Positions 16,262 to 25,933 are shown, counted from the stretch's first letter. The stretch is DNA of 64,000 nucleotides from Fimenecus sp045631225 (GCA_045631225.1 JAZQUG010000044.1:62001-126000), one strand, 5' to 3'. Notes: generated from the letters alone by a model not told the origin. Program-made: numbers and translations.

Positions 16262-17482
16262 ATGGATATTATGCAGGCAAAAGAAACTGTTATAAGAGCT
16301 GGTAAAGAACTTATCGCAGCTGGTCTTATTGCTCGTACTTGGGGTAATATTTCTTGCAGAATCAGTGAGACTCAGTTCGTAATCACACCAAGTGGTCGTG
16401 CATATGAAACTCTCACTCCTGAAGAAATCGTTCTCGTAAACATCGAGGACCTTGAATACGAAGGCGAAATTAAGCCATCAAGTGAAAAAGGTATTCACGC
16501 AGCTTGCTACAAGCTTCGTCCTGAAATAAATTTTGTTATCCATACACATCAGGTAAATGCTTCAATCGTTTCTTCACTTGGTATGGACATTAACAATATT
16601 GAAGGCGAGAATGCACAGGTTGTTGGTAACAATCTTCCAATCGCTTCATATGGTCTTCCGGGTACAAAGAAACTTCGCAAAGGCGTTATCAACGCTATTA
16701 CTCGTTCTGATGCAAAGGCTGCTGTTATGGCTCACCACGGTGCAGTTTGCATGGGTGTTGACTATGACGATGCTTTCAACGTTGCACAGAAGGTTGAAGA
16801 TATCTGCGAACAGTATGTAATGGATAAATACACATCACTTACAGGTACAGTTGCTGAAAGCCTTACAGCAATCAACGACTATGTTGTTGATAAGTTTGTT
16901 AAGAAGCCATCAACTGCTCCTGAATTTGAGCCTTGTAAGAGTGAACGTGACGGTCCTGTTTTCAACATTTCAGTTATTGACGGTGACGGCACAATCACAA
17001 GAATTGATATTGATTCAGGTGACGTTATTGCAGGTGATGCAAGCAACAGTTCAATCGAGCTTCATCGTGCAGTATATAAAAACCGTGCCGACGTAAACTT
17101 TATTTCTCACACAAAGGACCCATACACAGTTGCTTGTTCAAAGATGGGCAAGACAATGCGTCCGCTTATTGACGACTTTGCACAGATTGTTGGTGTTACT
17201 GTTAAGAGTGCTAAGTATGACCCTAACAACACACTTGCAACTGCTAAAAAGGTTGTTAAGAAGCTTAAGGGCAGAAACGCAGTTCTCCTTGAGAACAACG
17301 GTGCTCTTTGTGTGGCAGGTAGTGAATATGATGCAGGGGCTATTGAATTTATCACAAATAAAGGTGCTAAAATTCAGATTAGTGCTCAGATGTTTGAAAA
17401 GGTTGAACCAATCAATCCTCTTGAAACAAGAATTATGAGACTCGTTTACAAGCTCAAGTATTCAAAACAGGCTGGTAAATAA
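16262..17482 (+). CDS. Tandem-domain class II aldolase/adducin family protein
   Basis: A 406-residue cytoplasmic protein with two class II aldolase-like halves. The first half (about 1-200) keeps the zinc aldolase signature: TWGNISCR, TPSGRAYE, SSEKGIHAACY with the catalytic acidic residue, IHTHQVNAS with His-x-His, and MAHHGAVCMG with the third His. The second half (about 230-400) is degenerate, with ISHTKDPYTVAC and LLENNGALCVAG, where His ligands are missing. The ATG at 16262 is chosen over the GTG at 16253 because AGGTG lies 6 bases upstream. Substrate is unknown, probably a sugar phosphate or related hydroxy-keto compound. Confidence 0.85.
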   Translation: MDIMQAKETVIRAGKELIAAGLIARTWGNISCRISETQFVITPSGRAYETLTPEEIVLVNIEDLEYEGEIKPSSEKGIHAACYKLRPEINFVIHTHQVNASIVSSLGMDINNIEGENAQVVGNNLPIASYGLPGTKKLRKGVINAITRSDAKAAVMAHHGAVCMGVDYDDAFNVAQKVEDICEQYVMDKYTSLTGTVAESLTAINDYVVDKFVKKPSTAPEFEPCKSERDGPVFNISVIDGDGTITRIDIDSGDVIAGDASNSSIELHRAVYKNRADVNFISHTKDPYTVACSKMGKTMRPLIDDFAQIVGVTVKSAKYDPNNTLATAKKVVKKLKGRNAVLLENNGALCVAGSEYDAGAIEFITNKGAKIQISAQMFEKVEPINPLETRIMRLVYKLKYSKQAGK

Positions 17483-17501
17483 TTCGGTTTAATACATAAA
17501 A

Positions 17502-17540
17502 AATCCCTCGGAATTAAAACTCCGAGGGTTATTTTTTTTG
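17502..17540. terminator. Bidirectional terminator
   Basis: AATCCCTCGGA (17502-17512) and TCCGAGGGTT (17521-17530) with T-rich flanks serve the convergent aldolase and YczE-like genes. Confidence 0.85.
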
Positions 17541-17549
17541 CTGTTTTCT

Positions 17550-18272
17550 TTATGCTACTTTTCCGAACTGGGTGTAATCGTAATATCTGATAACTGTAAA
17601 GTGTCTTAAGAATGTATATTTTGCATTGAGAACCTTCTTCGAAATTCTTGTGTCACAGAATGCAATTACAGGTCCCATACAGAATGCTGTAACAACTGTG
17701 CCAATGCCGATTGGACCATCTAACACTAACGCTATCAAAGTACAGATAAGGTCAGTAATCACCCTGCTCCATTTGTATTTAAGCTTTATATTTTCCTCCA
17801 TTACAAATCCCAATGCATCATATGGTGAAACACCCATATTACAGTTGAAATAAAGCGATGCTGAAAGACTTAAAAGAAAAACGCCAAGTGCCATAAATAT
17901 AAGCTGTGCTGGAAATGAAATTACTGCAGGTAAGATTTCTTCATATATGCCTGTAAAGAATTCGCACACATAACCAACGCCAATCATATTCACAACTGTA
18001 CCAAGGCTGATAAGATGCTTAGATGTGAGCGCTACTAAAACAAGAACAGCTCCGTTCATACACATCTGGAATAATCCAAAACTTACACCAAGTTTTGCAC
18101 TGATGCTCATATTAAGCGCTGTAAACGGGTCAACACCCATACCTGAATATGAAAAAACTGATACGGCAAAGCCCATAAGAATAATGCTCATAAACATTAT
18201 TGCAGTTCTTTTAAATCCGTCTTTCTGTGAGATGATATTTATAGGGTTCATACTTTTAAGAATTTGTGTCAT
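17550..18272 (-). CDS. YczE/YitT-like integral membrane protein
   Basis: A 240-residue protein with five or six membrane helices. Two internal motifs, SGMGVDPFTAL (near 43) and CNMGVSPYDALGF (near 144), are related and point to an internal duplication. The G-x-x-P-(F/Y)-D/T-A pattern is typical of the YczE/YyaS/YitT group. A late segment (GPIGIGTVVTAFCMGPVI) also fits. The molecular role of the family is not established; some members act in export or membrane stress. The ATG has only a weak upstream GGCGAAA. Monocistronic. Confidence 0.75.
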   Translation of the reverse strand: MTQILKSMNPINIISQKDGFKRTAIMFMSIILMGFAVSVFSYSGMGVDPFTALNMSISAKLGVSFGLFQMCMNGAVLVLVALTSKHLISLGTVVNMIGVGYVCEFFTGIYEEILPAVISFPAQLIFMALGVFLLSLSASLYFNCNMGVSPYDALGFVMEENIKLKYKWSRVITDLICTLIALVLDGPIGIGTVVTAFCMGPVIAFCDTRISKKVLNAKYTFLRHFTVIRYYDYTQFGKVA

Positions 18273-18448
18273 TTATCAATTTCGCCTTTTCTTTGTGTAT
18301 TTTGCACATATATCTCTGCTTTGATTTGTATATATATTACAACAACAAAAAGATGAAGTCAATAAAATGCCAGTAAAATTTTAACTTTCTACCTTTGGTA
18401 CAAATTTACAAATTAGCACAGTTGTTTTTGTGCAAAATGACATATAAA

Positions 18449-18485
18449 AATAAGGTGAGAGCAAGCCCTCACTTTATTTTTTTAA
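18449..18485. terminator. Bidirectional hairpin terminator
   Basis: AATAAGGTGAG and CTCACTTTATT form a stem with an 8-base loop and T tracts on both strands. It would end minus-strand transcripts from the DUF1015 gene. The remainder of 18273-18450 is AT-rich with no gene seen. Confidence 0.65.
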
Positions 18486-18500
18486 ATTTTAGTTTATTTT

Positions 18501-18577
18501 TTTCGCAAGGCAATATGGCAGAGGCGAAGCTGTATCGAGTATACTGCGAGCCGAAAGCCACGACTTATTGCGGAAAA
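18501..18577. repeat. Imperfect long hairpin repeat
   Basis: The stretch begins TTTCGCAAGGCAATATGGC and ends with AGCCACGACTTATTGCGGAA. CGCAA/TTGCG, CAATA/TATTG and GGC/GCC pairs form a long imperfect hairpin, with AGAGGCGAAGCTGT in the middle. It is more GC-rich than its surroundings and follows the DUF1015 stop by 11 bases. I recall similar units in gut clostridial genomes but cannot verify this here. Confidence 0.5.
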
Positions 18578-18587
18578 AGAAACAAAA

Positions 18588-19829
18588 TTATGATAATTTA
18601 TGAATGAATAATCCTGACAACAACTTAGGTTCAAACCATGTTGATTTTGGTGGCATAACCTTTCCTGCATCTGCAATATCCATTAATTCATTCAATGATG
18701 TCGGATACATTGCAAATGCCAATTTCATACCCTCCTGAACTCTTCTTTCGAGCTCATTAAGCCCACGGATACCACCTACAAAATCAATTCTCTTGTCAGT
18801 TCTTGGGTCTTCAATACCTAAAATAGGTGCAATAAGGTTGTTCTGAAGAATTGAAACATCAAGGCACTCAACAGGGTCGTTTTCATTTATAAACTCTGGT
18901 TTTGCAGTAACCTTATACCATTTGTTATCAAGGAACATACCGAAAGTGTGGCGTTCTTTTGGTGAGTAAGGGCTTTCGTCAGCTTCTTCAACTACGAATT
19001 TTTCACCCATTTTCTCGATGAATTCGTCACTTGCATTTCCGTTAAGGTCTTTGATTACACGGTTATAGTCCATAATCTTAAGTTGATCACATGGGAAAAT
19101 AACTGAAAGGAAGAAGTTAAATTCAGCGTTTTTATCGTATTCACCCTCACCACGTCTGCGTTCACCAACACGAACTGCAGAAGCACATCTGTGATGTCCG
19201 TCAGCAATATAAAGATAGTCGATATCAGCAAATTCCTTTACAAGAGTATCAATAACTGTATCGTCATCAATTACCCATACTGTCTGTGCAACACCGTCAT
19301 CACTTACAAAGTCATAGCAAGGTGTATGAGTATTTTTCCAGTTTTCTGTAATATCAGAAACGGTCTTGTTTTCCCTGTGAGTAAGGAAAATTGGGCCTGT
19401 GTTTGCATCAAGAGTATCAACATGACGAATTCTGTCTGCTTCCTTGTCTGCTCTTGTGAATTCGTGCTTTTTGATAACGTTGTTAATATAATCGTCAACT
19501 GCAGTACAACCAACAATACCTGTCTGTTCTCTGCCGTTCATAATCTGACGATAGATATAAAGCATCGGTTTTTCGTCCTGCCCAACAATCCCCTTTTCAC
19601 TTAATGCATCAAGGTTTTCCTTAGCTTTCTGATAAACTTCTGCTGAATAAATATCAATTCCTTGTGGTAAATCTACTTCCGCTTTATCAATATGTAAAAA
19701 TGAGTAAGGTTTGTCCTTTATCATTTCTCGTGCTTCTTCCGAATTCATTACATCATAAGGCAACGCACCAACTGAAGATGCATATTCATCCTTTGGTCTT
19801 ACAGCCTTAAATGGTTTTAATACCGCCAT
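18588..19829 (-). CDS. DUF1015 family protein
   Basis: A 413-residue soluble protein of the DUF1015 family. Family segments: the N-terminal KPFKAVRPKDEYASSVGALPYD, then LHIDKAEVDLP, YIYRQ, YIADGHHRCASAVR with the Gly-His-His pair, and near the C-terminus IDFVGGIRGLNELE. The biochemical role of the family is not known to me. The His-rich DGHHR motif suggests metal or phosphate handling (inference). The start overlaps the VanZ-like gene by 23 bases, so it is third in an operon with the binding lipoprotein and VanZ. Confidence 0.85.
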   Translation of the reverse strand: MAVLKPFKAVRPKDEYASSVGALPYDVMNSEEAREMIKDKPYSFLHIDKAEVDLPQGIDIYSAEVYQKAKENLDALSEKGIVGQDEKPMLYIYRQIMNGREQTGIVGCTAVDDYINNVIKKHEFTRADKEADRIRHVDTLDANTGPIFLTHRENKTVSDITENWKNTHTPCYDFVSDDGVAQTVWVIDDDTVIDTLVKEFADIDYLYIADGHHRCASAVRVGERRRGEGEYDKNAEFNFFLSVIFPCDQLKIMDYNRVIKDLNGNASDEFIEKMGEKFVVEEADESPYSPKERHTFGMFLDNKWYKVTAKPEFINENDPVECLDVSILQNNLIAPILGIEDPRTDKRIDFVGGIRGLNELERRVQEGMKLAFAMYPTSLNELMDIADAGKVMPPKSTWFEPKLLSGLFIHKLS

Positions 19830-20268
19830 TTTTATTTCCTCTTTCCTTAATGATAAATATAATTTTTAAAATAATTAACGATGCTATGACACCAATCAAA
19901 GCACCTGTACTGTCAACTAAAATATCTGACAACTGAAACGCTCTGTCGGGAACAAAAATCTGATGAATTTCGTCTGTGACAGCATAAAGTACAGTTCCAA
20001 CAAAAGCAAATACAGGTGTTAACTTCGTTTCAAAGGTGGCATAAACTGCATTGAATATGAGAACGGACAGTCCCATAAATTCAAGACAGTGAGCACAAGA
20101 ACGAAGAAAACCTTCATCAATTGTCAATCCTAATCTCTCAAAAAACGCCATTACAAAGGAATGACTTAATTTCGTGGATTCTTCGCCATTCTGTGCAGAG
20201 AGCGAAAAGATAATACCCATACATATTACCACAAGAACCCACGAAATTGCTACATATAACTTTTTCAT
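19807..20268 (-). CDS. VanZ family membrane protein
   Basis: A 153-residue protein with four hydrophobic segments. Features typical of VanZ-like proteins are FSLSAQNGEES near 22, the helix with SCAHCLEFMGLSVL, and the TDEIHQIFVPDRAFQLSDILVDSTGALIG segment carrying conserved Asp, Glu and Arg. In the VanA cluster VanZ gives low-level teicoplanin resistance, but most homologues like this one are chromosomal and of unknown role. Its ATG overlaps the stop of the binding-protein gene (TAATG). Confidence 0.85.
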   Translation of the reverse strand: MKKLYVAISWVLVVICMGIIFSLSAQNGEESTKLSHSFVMAFFERLGLTIDEGFLRSCAHCLEFMGLSVLIFNAVYATFETKLTPVFAFVGTVLYAVTDEIHQIFVPDRAFQLSDILVDSTGALIGVIASLIILKIIFIIKERGNKNGGIKTI

Positions 20269-21845
20269 TATTTCTGTCCTTTATAGAAATATATATTTGC
20301 TCTGTCCCCTGCTGAATAAACTCCGCTTGTGTCTTTTGCAACTGCAAAAACTGTATTCTTATAATTCAGAGGCACTGCAATTGCATTTTTCAACAAATGA
20401 CTTTCACAGGAAACAACCTTTTTATGTGTTGCATTTCCATTTAAATCTTCTATCATTCTGTCAAATTCTTCTGATGAATAGCCAAAAACATTTAAATTGC
20501 TGTAAGACTTGAAAATTGATAAGAAATCTGCTGATTTATTTGAGTCAACTGTCATGTCATAAATCACGAGGCTATATTCACCCGATTTGATTTTCGAATA
20601 ATACTCATCATCTTCTGCAACAGTTACTTTACCGTTAAGCTCAACACCAATATTTGTCTGCCAGCAATTGACAATAGATTTTGCCAATTCTTCATTTTCT
20701 TTTGTGCAAAGGATACTTATTGTAAGATTGTCAATTTCAAGTTCTTCAAATGCTGAAATCATATTTTCTCTTGCATTCTCGATATTGTAGTTTACTGTTT
20801 CAACCTTACCACCTGACAACTTATATCCCGATGGAATAAGATTTATGTGGACTGTTTCCACAACAGATGTCATATCAATACTTGAAATCAATCCTATTCG
20901 AAGCTTTACATTCTGAAGAGCCTCTTTATTCATATTGAAAACAAGTGCAGTTGTGATGTTTTCGATATTTGTCTTTTGTGTTTTTCTGCCAAGCTCATCT
21001 ATTGCCTCTTCACTTGCAAAAAAGCCTAAATCATAAGTCTTGTCATCAACTTTTTTAGCAATATCAATCTGGTCAGAATTTACATGAAGTCTTACCGATG
21101 TAACAGTTGTAGCAAAGTCACCTGCATATTCTTCATTTTTAGAAAAACGGACTGATTCACCATCTTTGATGTCAGAAAGATAGAAACAACCATTTGAAAT
21201 TATGTACTCTTCATCAAGTCCATATCTACCCTCTGTAAGATTAAAGAATTCCTCATCACAAGGGAATGAAACCGGTTGGCTGAGGGAATAAAGGAAATCT
21301 GTGGTTTTCTCTTCAAGAGTAATTTCAAGAGTATAATCATTTATAGCTTTTATTCCAAGTTCATCTGAAGAAGCTTCACCACTATGTACTTTATCAGCAT
21401 TTTTTATAATACTTAATAAACTGTAATTCTGGGAATTGGTTTCAGGGAGAATTGCTCTTGTTATACCAAACACAAAGTCTTTTGCAGTAACTTTACCTTC
21501 AATTGTTTTTTCATTCTCCTCAAGAAAATCTTCAACTTCACCTGAAATATAATATTTCATATTTTCTTTAAGGTAAAAAGTATAAACGAGTCCGTCAGCA
21601 GAAACTTTATAGTCCTTGACCATACATTTCTGTGGTTCGCCGTTTTCGTCGAGCTTAAAAAGACCGTCAAAAATATTAACAGCCACTATTTTCTCACTTG
21701 TGCTACCAGATACCTGTGGGTCAAAATATCGAGGCATCTCATCGACTGCACTTGCGAGATATATTTCGCTTTCTTCTGAACAACCTGCAAAACAAGTTAC
21801 AAGCAGAATTGTAGCTATAAAAATTGCAATAATTCGTTTAATCAT
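20268..21845 (-). CDS. ABC transporter substrate-binding lipoprotein (peptide/nickel family 5)
   Basis: A 525-residue extracytoplasmic lipoprotein. The signal peptide ends in a lipobox (TCFAGC, Cys at 22). The mature region has the family 5 pattern: MPRYFDPQVSGSTSEKIV, NIFDGLFKLDENGEP, YTFYLKENMKY with a following AKDFVFGITRAI, and late in the protein the partial-domain return segment. These proteins capture oligopeptides or related ligands for an OppBCDF-type permease. No permease or ATPase gene lies next to it; instead it heads an operon with VanZ and DUF1015 genes. It may use a permease encoded elsewhere. Confidence 0.85.
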   Translation of the reverse strand: MIKRIIAIFIATILLVTCFAGCSEESEIYLASAVDEMPRYFDPQVSGSTSEKIVAVNIFDGLFKLDENGEPQKCMVKDYKVSADGLVYTFYLKENMKYYISGEVEDFLEENEKTIEGKVTAKDFVFGITRAILPETNSQNYSLLSIIKNADKVHSGEASSDELGIKAINDYTLEITLEEKTTDFLYSLSQPVSFPCDEEFFNLTEGRYGLDEEYIISNGCFYLSDIKDGESVRFSKNEEYAGDFATTVTSVRLHVNSDQIDIAKKVDDKTYDLGFFASEEAIDELGRKTQKTNIENITTALVFNMNKEALQNVKLRIGLISSIDMTSVVETVHINLIPSGYKLSGGKVETVNYNIENARENMISAFEELEIDNLTISILCTKENEELAKSIVNCWQTNIGVELNGKVTVAEDDEYYSKIKSGEYSLVIYDMTVDSNKSADFLSIFKSYSNLNVFGYSSEEFDRMIEDLNGNATHKKVVSCESHLLKNAIAVPLNYKNTVFAVAKDTSGVYSAGDRANIYFYKGQK

Positions 21846-21981
21846 TTTATCACCGTTTATAATTATATCAAATAATAAGACATAAGGCTATATTTTAAGA
21901 AAAAAATTTTATAAAAAACTCGCATTTATTCTATTCTTTTGTTATAATGAAATATATATTTATATGTATAAGGAGAAAAAT

Positions 21982-23298
21982 ATGCCTCAGAATGATATTT
22001 TATTGATGATTTCTATTGTCTTGTCAATTATTTCTATCTCAATTATGTTTGTTGTTCTTAAAAATTCTAAAAACAACAAGTTCGATGATGCTGTTCAGCA
22101 AAAAATCGATTATATGAACAAAAATATCGGTGACGAATTTCACCGTGTTCGTTTGGAAAACCAAAATTCAAATAAGGAAATTCGCCATGATATGCAAAAG
22201 AGTCTTGAAGATATGTCACAGCGAATCGACAATATGAATAAAGGCAATTATGAGCATCGTGAAAAAATGAATGAGATGCTTCTTTCTATCCGTGATAAAA
22301 ATGCTGAACAGAATGAAAAGCAGAACAGAGTTCTTGAATCTTCAATTACAAAAATGCAGGAATCAAACGAAAAGAAACTTGAAGAAATGAGAGTAACTGT
22401 TGATGAAAAGCTTACTTCAACTCTTACAACACGACTTGATTCTTCATTCAAAACAGTTTCCGAACAACTGGAAAATCTTTACAAATCTCTTGGCGAAATG
22501 CAGACTCTCTCAACAGGTGTAACAGAAAATGTAACTGCTCTTAACCGTGTACTTACCAATGTCAAGGCAAGAGGTACTTGGGCTGAAGTTCAGCTTGAAG
22601 GCATTTTGAACCAAACAATTCCTAACATGTTTGAAAAGAATGTGGCAACTGTTCCAAATTCACTTGACCGAGTTGAATTTGCTATCCGAATTCCATCAAG
22701 CGAAAAGGATGGCAAGGATATTTTCCTTCCTGTTGACTCAAAGTTCCCGATGGAAGACTATGTCCGTCTTTGTGACGCCGCTGACAGAGCAGATGCAGAA
22801 GCCGTAAAGCAAGCTCGAAAAGAACTTGAAAACAGAGTACTCAGTGAAGCAAAATCAATCGCAAAATACATACATGTTCCTGACACAACTCCATTTGCAA
22901 TTATGTACCTTGCAACTGAGGGTCTTTATGCTGAAATCGCATCTTCACGAACAGGATTACCTGAAAAAATTCAGAATGAATACAACATTATGATTGCAGG
23001 ACCTACAACAGTTACTGCACTTCTCAATTCACTTTCAATGGGCTTTAAAACAGTTGCTATCAATGAAAAGGCAAATGAAGTACGCCAGCTTCTCGGTGCT
23101 GCAAAGGTTCAGTATGAAAAATTCGGTGACCTTCTTGCAAAGGCAAAGAAAAAGGTTGACGAAGCAGGAAAAACACTTGAGGATGCTGAAAGAAAGAACC
23201 TCTTTATCCGCAGAAAGCTTAAAAATATTGAAGAGATTGACGTTACGACTGCCGATAAGCTTTTATTTGACGGATTACAAGAAGAAAGTGATGAATAA
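21982..23298 (+). CDS. rmuC: RmuC family DNA recombination protein
   Basis: A 438-residue protein with an N-terminal membrane segment (about 5-25), a long coiled coil (about 30-190, rich in Glu/Lys/Asn), and a nuclease-like RmuC domain (about 200-400). The domain has RGTWAEVQLEGIL, LPVDSKFPMEDYVRL and FAIMYLATEGLY, the hallmarks of the family. In E. coli RmuC limits inversions at short inverted repeats. The ATG at 21982 follows AAGGAGA and is preferred over 21964. This context, a genome with many palindromic repeats, is suggestive but not proof of a functional link. Confidence 0.92.
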   Translation: MPQNDILLMISIVLSIISISIMFVVLKNSKNNKFDDAVQQKIDYMNKNIGDEFHRVRLENQNSNKEIRHDMQKSLEDMSQRIDNMNKGNYEHREKMNEMLLSIRDKNAEQNEKQNRVLESSITKMQESNEKKLEEMRVTVDEKLTSTLTTRLDSSFKTVSEQLENLYKSLGEMQTLSTGVTENVTALNRVLTNVKARGTWAEVQLEGILNQTIPNMFEKNVATVPNSLDRVEFAIRIPSSEKDGKDIFLPVDSKFPMEDYVRLCDAADRADAEAVKQARKELENRVLSEAKSIAKYIHVPDTTPFAIMYLATEGLYAEIASSRTGLPEKIQNEYNIMIAGPTTVTALLNSLSMGFKTVAINEKANEVRQLLGAAKVQYEKFGDLLAKAKKKVDEAGKTLEDAERKNLFIRRKLKNIEEIDVTTADKLLFDGLQEESDE

Positions 23299-23379
23299 TA
23301 CTTGCAACAATTACCAAATTATTGTATTATATAAGTTGGTATTAAACTAATATATTATACTTTTTAGGAGGATAAGGAA

Positions 23380-25818
23380 ATGGCTCTTAAACATGCTGAT
23401 ATTATCGCAAAGATGACACTTGAAGAAAAAGCAAGTCTTTGCGACGGTCTTGATTACTGGCACTCACAACCAGTTGAGAGAGTTGGTATCAAATCATTCA
23501 GCCTTAACGACGGACCTCACGGTATCCGTAAAAAAGGTGACCCTGGTGACACACCAAAGGGTGAAACAAATCTTTTGAAAGGTGTTCCTGCTATCTGTTT
23601 CCCAACAGCTTCTGCAACTGCTTGTTCATGGGATACTGACCTTCTTTACAAAATGGGTGAAGCACTCGGTGAAGAATGTCTTAAAGAAAAGGTTTCTGTT
23701 CTTTTAGGACCTGGTACAAACATTAAGCGTTCACCTCTTTGCGGAAGAAACTTTGAATATTTCTCAGAAGACGGTGTTCTTGCCGGTGAAATGTCTGCTG
23801 CATTCGTAAACGGTGTTCAGAGCAAGGGTGTTGGTACATCTCTTAAGCACTATGCTGCAAACAATCAGGAAACACGTCGTATGACTGTCAATTCAGTTGT
23901 TGACGAAAGAACACTTCGTGAAACATATCTTCTCCCATTTGAAATCGCAGTTAAAAAAGCTCAGCCTTGGACAATCATGAACTCGTACAACAGAGTTAAC
24001 GGTACATACGCAGCTGAAAACAAGTGGCTTCTTACTGATGTTCTTCGTGACGATTGGGGATTTGAAGGTATTGTTATTACCGACTGGGGCGCAGAAAACG
24101 AAAGAGTTCCAGGACTTATTGCAGGTCAGGAAATTGAAATGCCTACTTCTTCAGGCATCGGCACAAAGCTTATCATTGATGCTGTAAAAGACGGTTCTCT
24201 TGATGAAGCTGTTCTTGATGCTGCTTGTGATAAGATTATTGAAATTTCAAAGAGAGCTGAAAAAGTAACAGGTAATTATACATACGACAGTGATGCTCAC
24301 CATAATCTTGCTCGTGAAATCGCAGGTCAGTGCATGGTACTTATGAAGAACGACAACAACCTTCTTCCTCTTAAAAAGGATGCAAAGATTGCTGTTATCG
24401 GTGAAATGGCTCATACACCTCGTTATCAGGGTGCCGGTTCATCACTTATCAACCCAATCAAGCTTGATTCTGCTTATGACACAATGAAGGAAATGGGAAT
24501 TAACTTCTCATTTGCACCGGGTTATACACTCAAGGGCAAGAACAAGAAAGAAATGGAAATGGTTATCGAAGCAAAGAATAAGGCTAAGGATGCTGATGTT
24601 GCTCTTGTATTCGTTGGTCTTACTGACGAATACGAAACAGAAGGTAACGACAGAAGCCACATCAACCTTCCACCTATTCACAACACTCTTGTTGAAGAAG
24701 TTCTTAAGGTTAATCCTAACACAATCGTTGTTCTTTCAGGTGGTGCATCAGTTGCACTTCCTTGGGCTGATAAGGTTCCTGCTATCCTCAACATGTTCCT
24801 TACAGGTCAGGCTGGTGGCAGTGCTGTTTGTGACATCATCTTCGGTGATGTAAATCCAAGTGGTAAGCTCAGCGAAACATATCCACTTGCACTTGAAGAC
24901 AATTCAAGCTACAACTTCTTCCCTGGCACATCAGTTTCAGTTGAATACAGAGAAAGCGTTTATGTTGGTTACAAATACTATGACACAGCAAACAAAGCGG
25001 TTGCATTCCCATTCGGTCATGGTCTTTCATACACAACTTTCGAATACAGTGACGTAAAGGTTTCTGCAGATAAGATTAAGGATACTGATACAGTTACAGT
25101 TTCATTCAAGGTTAAGAACACAGGTGCTGTTGACGGTGCTGAGGTTGCTCAGGTTTATGTAAACGATGTAGAGAGCACAATTTATCGTCCTGTTAAGGAA
25201 CTTCGTGGCTTTAAGAAGGTATTCTTAAATGCAGGTGAAGAAAAGGAAGTTTCTGTTGAACTCGACAAACGTGCATTTGCATACTATAACGTTGACCTCG
25301 GTGACTGGCACGTTGAAAGCGGCGACTTCAAGATTCTCGTTGGCGCATCAAGCCGTGATATCAGACTTGAAGCTTCAGTTTATGTTGAATCAACTGTTGA
25401 TGCTAAAGTTCCTGATTACAGCAAAACTGCTCCATCATACTATGGTGCAAACATTATGAATGTTTCTGCTGACGAATTCCAGGTTATTTATGGTAAGGAA
25501 TTACCACCATCAGTAAGAGATAAGAATGCTCCATTCACATTACTTAACACAATTGAAGATTCACAGGACAGCAAATGGGGCGGTAGAATCTACAGACTTC
25601 TCATTAAGATGCTTGGTGCTGACACAATGGCAGGTGCTGTTGCAACTCAGCTTCCAATCAAGAACTTCATCTCAATGAGCTTTGGTCTTTTCAGCCCTGA
25701 AATGGCAGAAGGTCTTATCCTTATTCTTCACGAAGATAAGATGGGTGCAGGTCTTAAGGCTATATTCAAGGGTATTCCGAATCTTATCAAGAATCTTGGC
25801 AAATTAAAGCAAATCTAA
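23380..25818 (+). CDS. GH3 family beta-glucosidase
   Basis: An 812-residue retaining glycosidase without a signal peptide, so probably cytoplasmic. N-terminal GH3 barrel (about 40-300) with the catalytic nucleophile Asp235 in VITDWGAEN and substrate-site residues in KHYAAN. C-terminal GH3 sandwich (about 310-540) with HEVYETEGNDRSHINL-like loop near 415, then a fibronectin-like domain (about 570-660). A final extension of about 140 residues, rich in Met and Leu, is not part of the usual family length. It likely hydrolyses imported beta-glucosides or xylosides. Terminator downstream, good GGAGG site upstream; single gene. Confidence 0.9.
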   Translation: MALKHADIIAKMTLEEKASLCDGLDYWHSQPVERVGIKSFSLNDGPHGIRKKGDPGDTPKGETNLLKGVPAICFPTASATACSWDTDLLYKMGEALGEECLKEKVSVLLGPGTNIKRSPLCGRNFEYFSEDGVLAGEMSAAFVNGVQSKGVGTSLKHYAANNQETRRMTVNSVVDERTLRETYLLPFEIAVKKAQPWTIMNSYNRVNGTYAAENKWLLTDVLRDDWGFEGIVITDWGAENERVPGLIAGQEIEMPTSSGIGTKLIIDAVKDGSLDEAVLDAACDKIIEISKRAEKVTGNYTYDSDAHHNLAREIAGQCMVLMKNDNNLLPLKKDAKIAVIGEMAHTPRYQGAGSSLINPIKLDSAYDTMKEMGINFSFAPGYTLKGKNKKEMEMVIEAKNKAKDADVALVFVGLTDEYETEGNDRSHINLPPIHNTLVEEVLKVNPNTIVVLSGGASVALPWADKVPAILNMFLTGQAGGSAVCDIIFGDVNPSGKLSETYPLALEDNSSYNFFPGTSVSVEYRESVYVGYKYYDTANKAVAFPFGHGLSYTTFEYSDVKVSADKIKDTDTVTVSFKVKNTGAVDGAEVAQVYVNDVESTIYRPVKELRGFKKVFLNAGEEKEVSVELDKRAFAYYNVDLGDWHVESGDFKILVGASSRDIRLEASVYVESTVDAKVPDYSKTAPSYYGANIMNVSADEFQVIYGKELPPSVRDKNAPFTLLNTIEDSQDSKWGGRIYRLLIKMLGADTMAGAVATQLPIKNFISMSFGLFSPEMAEGLILILHEDKMGAGLKAIFKGIPNLIKNLGKLKQI

Positions 25819-25831
25819 TTAAATATAAAAT

Positions 25832-25862
25832 AAGGTGAGAGTAAAATCTCACCTTTATTTTT
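25832..25862 (+). terminator. Terminator after GH3 gene
   Basis: AAGGTGAGA (25832-25840) pairs with TCTCACCTT (25847-25855), followed by TATTTTTT. Confidence 0.85.
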
Positions 25863-25893
25863 TACATACAAAGCTAAAAAAGACACGAGCAAA

Positions 25894-25927
25894 AAGAAAG
25901 CGAGGATTTTTACGTCCTCGCCTTTTT
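25894..25927 (-). terminator. Terminator of the GntR-ABC operon
   Basis: GCGAGGA (25900-25906) and TCCTCGC (25915-25921) form the stem. On the minus strand a T run follows. Confidence 0.75.
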
Positions 25928-25933
25928 GTTTAA

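Noticed and set aside
18395..18607. A 70-codon plus-strand frame
   Set aside because: It spans a terminator hairpin and the long-hairpin repeat, has no family features, and overlaps the end of the DUF1015 gene on the other strand.
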